In this document: in pieces, positions 35,166 to 46,104 of the stretch
Numbering within the stretch: position 1 is the first letter of the stretch
Layout of the letters: each line of letters starts with the position of its first letter
From: Rhipicephalus microplus
Lineage: Eukaryota; Arthropoda; Arachnida; Ixodida; Ixodidae
Direction of reading: 5' to 3'
DNA length: 64,000 bases
NCBI RefSeq assembly: GCF_043290135.1
Contig: NC_134704.1
Coordinates: 18,990,001-19,054,000, forward strand
Notes under the pieces: generated by a model
The model's input: the letters and a program-made list of their open reading frames with translations, nothing else
What the model was told of the DNA's origin: nothing
Databases searched by the model: none
Made by a program: the position numbers and the translations under genes

Positions 35166-36256
35166 GATGACTATGAAACCGTCGGACACAACACAACTCA
35201 CGGACAACAAGCCACTTGGCCGTCTTTATCGCCTAATTCCTCGCCACATGACTGCGTTCGCCTCCCGTCTTTTTCGCACCGACAACACACCAGGTATCCT
35301 TGTGGGATATGCCGATGCCAGTATCACCAATGGCATGGTTCATACCACCCTGGTGTGCCCCCAACTACCACACGCAGGAAAACCATGCACGTATGCAGCT
35401 GACCCTGAACCACCAGCGCATCTCGCTGAACTCGCCGCTATACGGGATGGCCTAGCTCAATGCATTGCAGCGTTTCGTTGAAGCGAACCACTACACTAAG
35501 CTTGTCCTTCGCGCTGATTCTGCCGAAGTGATTCACTACATCCACTATGTGGCCCGATCGACAGCGTTTTCAGACGTCATCCATCAAACGGCAAGAAACA
35601 TCGGTACGCCCCGCCGCGGTGGTCTAGTGGCTAAGGTACTCGGCTGCTGACTCGCAGGGCGCGGGTTCGAATCCCGGCTGCGGCGGCTGCATTTTCGATG
35701 GAGGCGGAAACGTTGTAGGCCCGTGTGCTCAGATTTGGGTGCACGTTAAAGAACCCCAGGTGGTCTAAATTTCCGGAGCCCTCCACTACGGCGTCTCTCA
35801 TAATCATATAGTGGTTTTGTGACGTTAAACCCCACATATCAATCAATCAATCAATCAATCAAGAAACATCGGTACAACCATACGCATCGAATGGGTTCCA
35901 CGAGCGGCAATGTCTGGTCATCTAGAGGTGGATTCTGCCACTCGCTCCCCAATCCTAATTTACCCACTGCCACTATTCCCCGAAGACAACTGCTGAAAAC
36001 TTCCCCGTCAAAAGGAATGTCTCCAACGCACCACACGGGCACTCATGCCACCTTGTGGTTCTGGCCTTCCTGGTGGGCTTACTCGCTTAGATGAGGTAGC
36101 GCTTCGGAGACTTCGAGTTGGGGTCGCTCTTACGCCGGCCGTTACCACCCGCTGGCCGCAACAGTACCGTGCCGCGTATGGAACCTCGTGCCCCTTTTGT
36201 GACACTCCTGTAACTGCCGTGGACGTGACACACTTGCTCTGGTAGTGCCCGGGCCT
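35166..36256 (+). pseudogene. LINE ORF2 RNase H and C-terminal region, interrupted
   Basis: GYADASITNGMVHTTLV (first acidic strand), HLAELAAIRDGL (second acid) and LVLRADSAEVIHY (third acid) give the RNase H order; IEWVPRAAMSGHLEVDSATR after the SINE corresponds to the last RNase H motif. CPFCDTPVTAVDVTHLLW then starts a C-x2-C...H knuckle, completed across the LTR element. A frameshift near 35470, the SINE and a stop at 36242-36244 (TAG) break the frame. It would have degraded element RNA during cDNA synthesis. Confidence 0.85.
35608..35859 (+). mobile_element. Ruka-type SINE with 16-bp target-site duplication
   Basis: Full-length copy with five (CAAT)n tail units and a perfect duplication CAAGAAACATCGGTAC at 35592-35607 and 35860-35875. 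It interrupts the RNase H region of the LINE. Confidence 0.97.
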
Positions 36257-36973
36257 TGTTGCGAACGACGGGCCGATCCCGCCGAAGCCACCACTGTTGC
36301 GAAGCCACCTCCGAAATCCTACCGCTGACCTCCACTGTTGCGAAAGACGGCGACGCCGACCCGGTCCCACAGGCGCCACTGCTTTCAACTCCGCCGGGGA
36401 GGTCACCAGCCGTTTGGTAGCGTATGTTTCTCAGCTCGCGACTGCTTCTGCGCAGAGCTGATAAGACGAGCGGACGAGACGACGGTGAGTTAAACAAGGT
36501 TTATGTACAGCATATATACAGAGGCGTTACAATTTCGGCACTGGGGCCGACAGAGACTCGAAGAGCCGAGCTCCCCTCTCTAACACCTAGGTCAGCCCTT
36601 CGCCTAAGACCGCTGACTCACACACATGCCGGCTCTCCGACACGGGGCCTCCTCTCACTCACATAGGACCGCCGATCGCGACGCGCCGCAGGGCTTCTTT
36701 TATTTACACCGGGTCCAACCAAAAAGTCCAATCAGAAGCGCCGCTGGTCGCCAGGGCAGATTCCTCCAATGGGGGGTCGCCGCGCCATGCGTCAGACCAC
36801 CAGACACGAGAACGCCGGCTCGCTGTCACGTGCGGAGCTGACTAAATGCACGTGGGCCAGAGACGCGCCGCGCGTGTTTACGCCGTTCGCGCCAGGCAGA
36901 CTGCGGGCTGGCCTTGACCCAGATTGCCTTTTTCAGAGGCACGGACGTTTGACGAGGACTCGCTGGCATAACA
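36257..36973 (-). repeat. 3' LTR, 717 bp
   Basis: TGTTATGCC...GTTCGCAACA on the minus strand. Same length and, by eye, same sequence as 39241-39957. A G-rich minus-strand tract GGCGGCGGGGGTGC directly upstream (36974-36988) is a candidate polypurine tract. Confidence 0.95.
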
Positions 36974-37670
36974 GCACCCCCGCCGCCAGACAATGCACCG
37001 GAAAGACGAGCTGCTTCCACGGGGCTCGGATGTCAGGTGCGCTCGTTCGCCAGGTCCCTCCAGGTTCGCCTCCAGGGCCATGGGGAGAATACAGCTCCAG
37101 ACTGTTCCGGGAATACAGCCCATTCTTGACGACGGATCCCAGCTCCACTGGCTTGTCGCGACAACTTGCTGGCCAACTTCGCTCGTCTCTTCTGACCATC
37201 TTCGGTTTCAGCACTTGTCGATGGTTCTGCAACTTGCCAAGAACGGATCGACAACAAACAACACACGACACAAGCAAGTGCCCTCGGTCACCCGACAGAA
37301 CACCAGACAAAGTATAGTACAACATATACCTATCTACGTGTCTATCGGAATTTTGTTCCCTCTACATCAAGAGGCACATGTGGGACACAAGACCCTTAAA
37401 ATGACAACTCAATTTTTTTCCCACGTACAAGAACGTAACGAATTAGAATACAACATACAATTGGCTCCTTGAGCTCACTCTGGACGAGAGCGCTCAGCTA
37501 AGGTCGTGATGAGGTCAAAATTTTGCCCCGAATCGCCAGCCAGAAACCGAAAGGTTGAGAAGTTACTAGCTGGAACGCACTGCTCAATGCACCTGCATTA
37601 GCGTTTACCTTTCCTTTATTTTTGTTTATAGCGAACGTCAAAGTTCCGCTGTGGAGCAACATGCTCCATC

Positions 37671-38867
37671 TCAGTAACCGGCCACTTTTAGGCGACGATA
37701 CCTATGCGGCACCAAGAGCGGCTCACACTTTCGACGTTGCACAGGGGAACAACGATACGGTTTGCTAGGGATTGGCTCCTTACAAGTTAGCTCTATATCG
37801 TGTTCGGTAACCGTCGTGTCTCCGGGACGGTCCGACAACACGTATCCAAACTCGGAAACAATCCCTTTCAGGTCCTCCTCCTGGACTTCACTTAACCTAG
37901 GCTCTAGGTTCAACTTCTCCAAGATTACCTCCGATCCCCTTTCGATTACATCACTAGTGGTCAAAATTTTTGCTCCTTCCTCGGAAACACTCAACAGCTG
38001 ATTTACGACCGCTTTCAAGTTACTGTGATAAATTTTGTTCGGCCGCCTTCCTAATTTCTCTTCACAATTGGTATCAGAAAGCTTCGATACTACTTTTGCG
38101 GGCCCTTCCCAATCAACCTCAAGCTTGTTCCTTTTGGACGGCTGCAGCAGCATTACCTGATTCCCTACTTCAAAAGCACGCTTCTTCACCGATTCCTCGT
38201 AGTGCTCCTTCGACAGCACTTTTGCCGCGTTTTTCTGGCTTTCCACTAGCGCTTCAATTTGGCTTTCCGCTAGCGCTTCAATCGCGAGATCCTCACGCTG
38301 CTCCCGAACGAGCGTCTCTCGATCAACTCTCGGCAGCTCGCTCCAACTTTCCGCTACGGGCGAGAGCGTTGCAGCCCTCTCGCTCTGATCTAATGGCGCC
38401 ACGTCGTCTCCCCCAGCGCATACCGCGCCGGCCGCTCCCGCGACGCGCCGCTCGCGTGACTGCTCACATGACTCATGCGGAAACTTTTCTTTCTGGGGTT
38501 CCGTCGACCCGCCGACAAGGTCACTTGAGAGTTCACCGCATTGAACCAGATCAAGCTGCCGCGAAAGCTTCCGTGCTTGCGAACACTGTAGGATTGCCAA
38601 TTCTAGTCGTTTCAACTCTAGGCGCTCCTGTCTCTCGGCCTCCTCGCGGCGTTCTCGCCTTTCAGCCTCCTCACGTTCGCGAGCTTCTCGCCTTTCAGCC
38701 TCCTCACGGCGTGCTTTAATATCCACCCAGGCCTCATCGACTTCCTCAGCCGACACTCCCTCATCCTTCATGATCTCAAGGATCGCTTGCTTTCGTTTCG
38801 CACGGCCTAAAGTAATGCCGAGTTCCTCACAAATTTCGATGAGTTCCTTCACTTTAAGGTTCTCCAT
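37671..38867 (-). CDS. Gag-pol fusion remnant: integrase tail placed before RT start
   Basis: A 398-residue intact ORF from the ATG at 38867. Residues 1-45 (MENLKVKELIEICEELG...) look like a small helical SAP-like start of a gag; 50-95 is an E/R-rich predicted coiled coil. Residues ~186-285 resemble the integrase C-terminal region of Ty3/gypsy elements (FEVGNQVMLLQPSKRNKLE, WEGPAKVV, GRRPNKIYHSNL). Residues ~325-375 resemble the segment just before RT (VSEFGYVLSDRPGDTTVTEH, then EPIPSKPYRCSP). The order integrase-then-RT matches Gmr1-like Ty3/gypsy elements, not the common RT-then-integrase order. Catalytic parts of both are deleted. Whether the fusion protein has a role is unknown. Confidence 0.7.
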   Translation of the reverse strand: MENLKVKELIEICEELGITLGRAKRKQAILEIMKDEGVSAEEVDEAWVDIKARREEAERREAREREEAERRERREEAERQERLELKRLELAILQCSQARKLSRQLDLVQCGELSSDLVGGSTEPQKEKFPHESCEQSRERRVAGAAGAVCAGGDDVAPLDQSERAATLSPVAESWSELPRVDRETLVREQREDLAIEALAESQIEALVESQKNAAKVLSKEHYEESVKKRAFEVGNQVMLLQPSKRNKLEVDWEGPAKVVSKLSDTNCEEKLGRRPNKIYHSNLKAVVNQLLSVSEEGAKILTTSDVIERGSEVILEKLNLEPRLSEVQEEDLKGIVSEFGYVLSDRPGDTTVTEHDIELTCKEPIPSKPYRCSPVQRRKCEPLLVPHRYRRLKVAGY

Positions 38868-39172
38868 CGTTCACACTAGCCTCTTGCTGTTTGCCCCTGT
38901 TAGCAATTTACTTGCCGTACCCACTATAAGCCTACTAGCACGACGCGCAAGCAATATTTCACACTCCCGTGTTTACCCCCTCCACATTAACTTCGGTTTC
39001 AAAGCACTTCGACTTTACTTGAAACGATCAAAGCTCACTACAATGCTTCACACAGCCCTTCTCTAAACTACTACAACCTGAGCTAGAGTAGTCTGGTGAA
39101 CTGAGGGGAAAACATCAGGCACTCACCGCATCGATGTCGCTGACGCCGGCCGATCCCGCAGCTGCCAACCAC

Positions 39173-39240
39173 TGTTGCGAACGCTGCCACCGATGCCACC
39201 ACTGTTGCGTAAGACGGGCCGATCCCGCCGAAGCCACCAC
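39173..39240 (-). repeat. Tandem TGTTGCG units at the LTR/interior junction
   Basis: A 30-bp unit (39173-39202) and a 38-bp unit (39203-39240), each starting TGTTGCG and ending CCACCAC, run into the 5' LTR, whose own edge begins with the same unit. They lie where the primer-binding site should be, so the LTR boundary may have been duplicated. Confidence 0.75.
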
Positions 39241-39957
39241 TGTTGCGAACGACGGGCCGATCCCGCCGAAGCCACCACTGTTGCGAAGCCACCTCCGAAA
39301 TCCTACCGCTGACCTCCACTGTTGCGAAAGACGGCGACGCCGACCCGGTCCCACAGGCGCCACTGCTTTCAACTCCGCCGGGGAGGTCACCAGCCGTTTG
39401 GTAGCGTATGTTTCTCAGCTCGCGACTGCTTCTGCGCAGAGCTGATAAGACGAGCGGACGAGACGACGGTGAGTTAAACAAGGTTTATGTACAGCATATA
39501 TACAGAGGCGTTACAATTTCGGCACTGGGGCCGACAGAGACTCGAAGAGCCGAGCTCCCCTCTCTAACACCTAGGTCAGCCCTTCGCCTAAGACCGCTGA
39601 CTCACACACATGCCGGCTCTCCGACACGGGGCCTCCTCTCACTCACATAGGACCGCCGATCGCGACGCGCCGCAGGGCTTCTTTTATTTACACCGGGTCC
39701 AACCAAAAAGTCCAATCAGAAGCGCCGCTGGTCGCCAGGGCAGATTCCTCCAATGGGGGGTCGCCGCGCCATGCGTCAGACCACCAGACACGAGAACGCC
39801 GGCTCGCTGTCACGTGCGGAGCTGACTAAATGCACGTGGGCCAGAGACGCGCCGCGCGTGTTTACGCCGTTCGCGCCAGGCAGACTGCGGGCTGGCCTTG
39901 ACCCAGATTGCCTTTTTCAGAGGCACGGACGTTTGACGAGGACTCGCTGGCATAACA
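39241..39957 (-). repeat. 5' LTR, 717 bp
   Basis: Direct repeat of 36257-36973. It contains no coding signal of its own; ORFs inside it are duplicated identically in both LTRs. Confidence 0.95.
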
Positions 39958-40330
39958 GCCTAGAGCAAGCGCGCCTTCGTCATGTTAGAACAACGGGTCA
40001 TCATCCCGGTCGCCCTCCGGACTTACAAGAGTGGATAAGCGGACCGTTTCACCGATCCCTGTTAAACTTTATGCAAGAATGTAACTCGTTTATTTGTTTG
40101 TGATGAGCCTGTGTTGTTCTTATGTATGCTTGTGTGTTAAAAAAAGTAGGTAACGACTTAGAGTACTATAGTACACTATGGGAGAGCTTAAAGCCGTCGC
40201 GTGGCTACTCTAAGAAGAGCATGGGCGCTGTGCGCTACGCTCATTGTTTGTTTGGAAAAAGTGCTTAACGAGTTAGAATACTCGGTACTCTACTATGAGA
40301 GAGCTGAAAGCCGTCCCTAGGGCGTCCCGA
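39958..40330 (+). pseudogene. LINE ORF2 C-terminus and 3' UTR beyond the LTR insertion
   Basis: The frame LEQARLRHVRTTGHHPGRPP continues the ORF2 C-terminus interrupted at 36256 and stops at 40101-40103. The 3' UTR carries two hairpin motifs at 40151-40200 and 40265-40317. Confidence 0.85.
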
Positions 40331-41937
40331 GGGCAGTGTTTTGAATTAGACAAAAAAATGTTTAAAAAATTAATGGCAAGTCTCCTTGTCCAGATACTGG
40401 CTCTTGGCCGAGGCTCCCATTATTTACCTACATTTAATTCATTAAACAGTAAGATTACGTATCTAGTTGGCAAATTTTCATCTTCCCGGCTTCCTCACCC
40501 CTTTTTACTAGCGGCTTTTACGCCTTGGTTTAGCTATTTTTACACATTTGCTTACTCATCCAGTTTTCATAAGCGAAAGAGGTCTATAGCGATGTCGTTA
40601 TACTCTATAAGAGCAAGCAGCAGTTGCTGACAGGACCTCGTATAGCCGATACGTTGAGGCATCGTCGATTGGAAGCTTTTTGCCGGCGGCGGACAAAGGC
40701 GGTCTATACGTTACAGACTGGCGATCATCCGTCGCTTCGACGTATCGTTCATTTCTTCACGCCGAAGGCACCGCGGTGTCAACCGCATGGACGAAGAAGC
40801 GCCGAGAATATGCGTGGCTTCACGTGCCATTCTCAAAACGTGGCAGGCCAGATAAGAGGCGTGTACATCCTTGCGGCATTCACAGGAGCTATCTAAAGCG
40901 CGCGGTATCCCGTAGGTGTGGACAGACTGGGCGAGACGGAGGAGACAAGGCCGCCCGGTCCTGTCAGTGGGGTACGCGAGAAACCCGTTATATCGGCGCC
41001 CGCCAAATTCTGGCTGCTCATCAGTACAGCTTGGAAGAAGGGGCGGCGAATGCTGTAGCGTATAGAAGCGCCGCAGTTCGCTGGTCGGACAGGTGAGCCT
41101 GTCAAGAGGGTTGAAGAAGCGGGAAGATCACCATTAGAGGAAGGCGGGCTCATCGTATAAATTTCTTTTCTATATTTTTTTTCTGACTGGTCTTTATGGT
41201 GCGCTTGCACCCACTGTGTGCTGTACAAATACCGTAGTTTAATTTTTATGTTTATCAATGTAGAGGCCGATAAATGGATCCTCGCTGTAGATGTGAACTC
41301 ATTCGGTGTTCCTATGACTGAGCTTTCCCAATTCCAGTGCTCGTATGCAGCTGGACGTCGGGTAGTGTTGTTTACAACATAGACGGCGTTTGGTGTTCGT
41401 GTAATTACATCGGAGGGAACAGAGCGTTAAAGAAGACTGGGACAAGGAATGGCGATGCACACACAGTGTTGTAACTACACTTTAGACAAACTAAAGTGAC
41501 ATGCGAAACACTGAATTTTGAATGAAGGAAGATAGTTTTCGAGAAATCGTTTCTTCGTTTGACACGACCTTAATGAAGGCCAGTAGATAATGAAGGTACA
41601 TAAATTATCGGAAATGTTAATTGAACCATTTTAAGTATACTGTAAGAATTGTCAAGAAATGCGAACAATTGTGAAGAATCGTGCCGGTTTGCCTCTGGCA
41701 GGGACCGAACCTGCGATCTTCGAATCCGAAGGTCGCATGTGGTGCAAAGTTAGGGAAAAACTTATTCGGTATTCTGGATTTTGAAACATCGTTTTGGCGA
41801 AAGGACAACCATTCGTCTGAGGTCGGGCTTTCTGCATTTGACGATCGCTAGCAAGAAATGATGTGATGTCACGTGAAAGCTACAACCTTCTACTTAAATC
41901 CACCAAAGCAAAGGCAGAGGGATTGATACGTGTTCTG
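40331..41937. other. Intergenic; one unrecognised ORF
   Basis: An ORF of 138 codons at 40680-41096 (plus) is arginine-rich and GC-richer than its flanks but matches nothing I know and may be chance. A short tRNA-like segment near 41685-41740 (minus strand GCAGGTTCGGTCCC) may be a worn fragment of the second SINE family. Confidence 0.4.
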
Positions 41938-41953
41938 GAAACAACCTTACTTG

Positions 41954-42202
41954 ATTGATTTGATTGATATGTGGGGTTTAACGTCCCAAAACCACTATAT
42001 GATTATGAGAGACGCCGTAGTGGAGGGCTCCGGAAATTTAGACCACCTGGGGTTCTTTAACGTGCACCCAAATCTGAGCACACGGGCCTACAACATTTCC
42101 GCCTCCATCGGAAATGCAGCCGCCGCAGCCGGGATTCGAACCCGCGCCCTGCGGGTCAGCAGCCGAGTACCTTAGCCACTAGACCACCGCGGCGGGGCAA
42201 AA
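41954..42202 (-). mobile_element. Ruka-type SINE with 16-bp target-site duplication
   Basis: Full-length minus copy flanked by GAAACAACCTTACTTG at 41938-41953 and 42203-42218. It forms an inverted pair with the next SINE. Confidence 0.97.
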
Positions 42203-42256
42203 GAAACAACCTTACTTGTCGTGTTTGCTTTAAAGGGATCCTAAACCACACCGAGT

Positions 42257-42511
42257 GCCCCGTCGTGGTGGTCTAGTGGCTAAGGTACTCGGCTGCTGAC
42301 CCGCAGGTCGCGGGATTGAATCCCGGCTGCAGCGGCTGCATTTCCGATGGAGGCGGAACAGTTGTACACATATAGGCCCGTGTGCTCAGATTTCGGTGCA
42401 CGTTAAAGAACCCCAAGTGGTCGAAATTTCCGGAGCCTTCCACTACGGCGTCACTCATAACCATGTGGTGGTTTTGGGACGTTAAACCCCACATATCAAT
42501 CAATCAATCAC
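42257..42511 (+). mobile_element. Ruka-type SINE
   Basis: Full-length plus copy with an insertion (ACACATATA) after GTTGT in the body and four CAAT tail units. Only 54 bases separate it from the oppositely oriented copy. Confidence 0.96.
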
Positions 42512-42713
42512 TCAATGCTTACTATGTAAGAACATGTCGACAGTTGTGTGTGGCGGCTGTGTGTGATCAATGAAAGGAGAAACGTTGAGTATTTAAGCAG
42601 ATTTACCTACTGGATCCACTTGTATGGACCTTGATATATGTGCAAACAAAAGATTCTTAGTGCATAGTCTGCAACGTTCACTCCTCATAATGCTTATGAA
42701 GTGAACAATGATG

Positions 42714-42766
42714 ACACTCACTCGCTCACTCACTCACTCACTCACTCACTCACTCACTCACTCACT
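42714..42766. repeat. (ACTC)n microsatellite
   Basis: About 13 ACTC units with one G substitution. Confidence 0.97.
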
Positions 42767-44150
42767 CCCAGCTGCGGTGACCAAAACTCTCCTATGTCAA
42801 GACGGAGATAAGGTGCGAAAGAACGTGGAAGCATGCGCGAAGCGCCCAACCCGACTCCACCGCAAATTGCGCATCCGCGTCTTAGGCAAACGGTTCTGTC
42901 CGTGGCGGCCAGCCGGCTATTCTTTCGTTCTCGTTAACAATCGCGCGCACGCGCGCGCATTGCGCGTCGGCCCTTTAGCATAGCGGCAGCGATGGGCAAC
43001 AGCGCAGTGGCCACGCGGCAGCAGGCGTCAGTACACACTTTCCAAGGACTCCCGTTTGACTTTCTCAAACGAGAGCGCACCGGCTTGCTCTTACACAGCA
43101 TACATTCATGCGAAACGGACGGAACCTTCTGCGCGCGTCTCCAGCCCTGATCTCAGGCGGTCAAGGCGAGCTTTCCCGTTGCGGGGGCCCGGCGAATCCT
43201 TGTAGCGAAGGCACCATTGTATGCATGCGCTCGTGGCACAATACTGGCCAGGAGTGAGCCAGCGACGGCCTGGGCTTCGCAACCCGTAGAACCTGGCTTT
43301 TCCTTCTCGCTCGTCTGCCGTGCATTGTCTCGCGAATTAACGCGCCACCCTACTGCCCGATGTCGATTCTTTTTCTCGAGCCAAGGTTACCGCATGCTGA
43401 ATCCTCCTGTGAGCATCCACGATTGAAGACGACCGATCGATGTTCCTGGTTGTCCAGATCGCCTGAGTAATGAGCCTGCTTACATCTCATGCTTTAAGCC
43501 ATATGCATGTCTAACTAAGCACCGACTAACATAAAGAAAGCACAATCAGTATTAAACGAAAACAGTACAAACGGGCGCATGAATTCAGACAGAGGATAGT
43601 TCATGCTACATTAGGGTTGCCGTTTGCAAATATGGGGGAATAGTCTTCTGCTTGCTGCATCTGCCTGCTGCACGGGTCGTTTGTTTCTATCGCGTACCGT
43701 ATGTGGGATGTAATATGAAGTTCATTTCGTTCCACAAGCCAATAATCGCAACGAAGCTATCCTGAGTAGCACATGGTGTCCTAGTCAACACGTAAGTAAG
43801 TCTTACGTCGGACTATACTAGCTCCACACTGGGTTTTTGGATGGCTTCATATGTAGGTACTACCTGCGATAACTTGGTCGAAGGTTCGGTTGACCAATAA
43901 GGGCAACAATCAGTTAAACTTGTCACATTTAGTTTTTAAACTTGTCGACTTTTAGAAGACCTCCCCTCCGTCATATGCGGCACGCCTATAGATACATGAA
44001 ACAGCAAAAGCCGTTTGCCATCTTCGCAACATGAATCAGCCGGACAGGCACGCCATCCTAAATGTTCAGGTACAGACAACCGCATTTATATATAGAAAAA
44101 ATTATGGCAGTTTCGCACTTGTGGTTCAAAACCGGACGGAAGAGCCTCAG
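42767..44150. other. Intergenic, nothing recognised
   Basis: 42770-43440 is GC-rich with a (GCGCAC)n-like stretch near 42943. No recognised exon. Confidence 0.45.
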
Positions 44151-44154
44151 TTCA

Positions 44155-44655
44155 ATGGCCTTCCTTGTTCGTTTTTATTTATTTTCTACTAATTCCCTCA
44201 CTTTCTTGTCTCTCTTTTTTGTATACGTTTCTTTCTGTTGCTTTTGTAAAGGAAAACTATCGATCGGCGAAGAAACCAGACCAACCGCTGTTCACGGTTT
44301 CAACTTCTTCCTCTTCTCCGGCAGTGCACGCCTGCACGTGCTTATTCCTTCCTCTTTTTCTGTCGCTTTCATTTTGCTATCATTTTTCTCACTTTTTCTC
44401 TCTCGATTTCTCTTTCTTCCCTTACTTTCCCAATCTGCTTCCTTCTGTCTCTTTATCTCTTATTCCTTATTTGCCCTCTTTTTTTGTCTTGCTTTCTGCT
44501 TTTTCACTGTCTTTCTCATGTCTTTTTTGTTCTGTATATTACTCGCTGTCTTTCTATTTTTCTTTGTTCTTCTCGATCTTTTTATTTCTTGTAATTTTAT
44601 TTCTTCTATTTGCTCTTTCTCATTCCTTTTATCGCTGTCTTACTATCTTACCATG
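44155..44655 (+). repeat. 500-bp polypyrimidine tract
   Basis: C and T make up the great majority of bases (TTTCTCTC, TTTTCTTC words). The two overlapping 220-codon ORFs here are composition artefacts rich in F, L and S. Confidence 0.85.
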
Positions 44656-46004
<1,349 letters not shown>

Positions 46005-46008
46005 TACG

Positions 46009-46026
46009 TGGCGGAGGTGGATTTTC
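46009..46026 (+). promoter_or_regulatory. Primer-binding site
   Basis: TGGCGGAGGTGGATTTTC starts four bases after the 5' LTR, beginning with TGG as needed to pair with a tRNA CCA end. The tRNA was not identified. Confidence 0.75.
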
Positions 46027-46104
46027 GGTCCTCTGATCTCCCGCAGCCCGCTATACCCCCTGGAGCTTCGTTCAGGCCGCCGCTTGCTCCCACAGTCAGG
46101 CAGC

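Larger units (their letters stand above)
36257..39957 (-). mobile_element. Internally deleted LTR retrotransposon with identical 717-bp LTRs
   Basis: Two 717-bp direct repeats without a visible difference flank a 2.27 kb interior on the minus strand. Target-site duplication GCCT at 36253-36256 and 39958-39961. The interior holds one ORF that fuses gag with fragments of pol, so most of gag, protease, integrase core, RT and RNase H are deleted. It inserted into a LINE ORF. It is non-autonomous and recent. Confidence 0.93.
35166..40330 (+). mobile_element. LINE relic split by a SINE and by an LTR element
   Basis: Three LINE pieces, 35166-35607, 35860-36256 and 39958-40330, join in order when the two younger insertions and their target-site duplications are subtracted. 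The coding part is an RNase H domain and the ORF2 C-terminus; the 3' end holds two hairpin motifs. RT and endonuclease are missing (5' truncation). Confidence 0.88.

Noticed and set aside
36424..37317. ORFs of 71-182 codons in the LTR region
   Set aside because: They repeat identically in both 717-bp LTRs and run across the LTR border; chance open frames in GC-rich LTR DNA.
40680..41096. 138-codon ORF as a host gene
   Set aside because: No recognised motif, overlapping ORFs in other frames, and no splice or start context to favour it.
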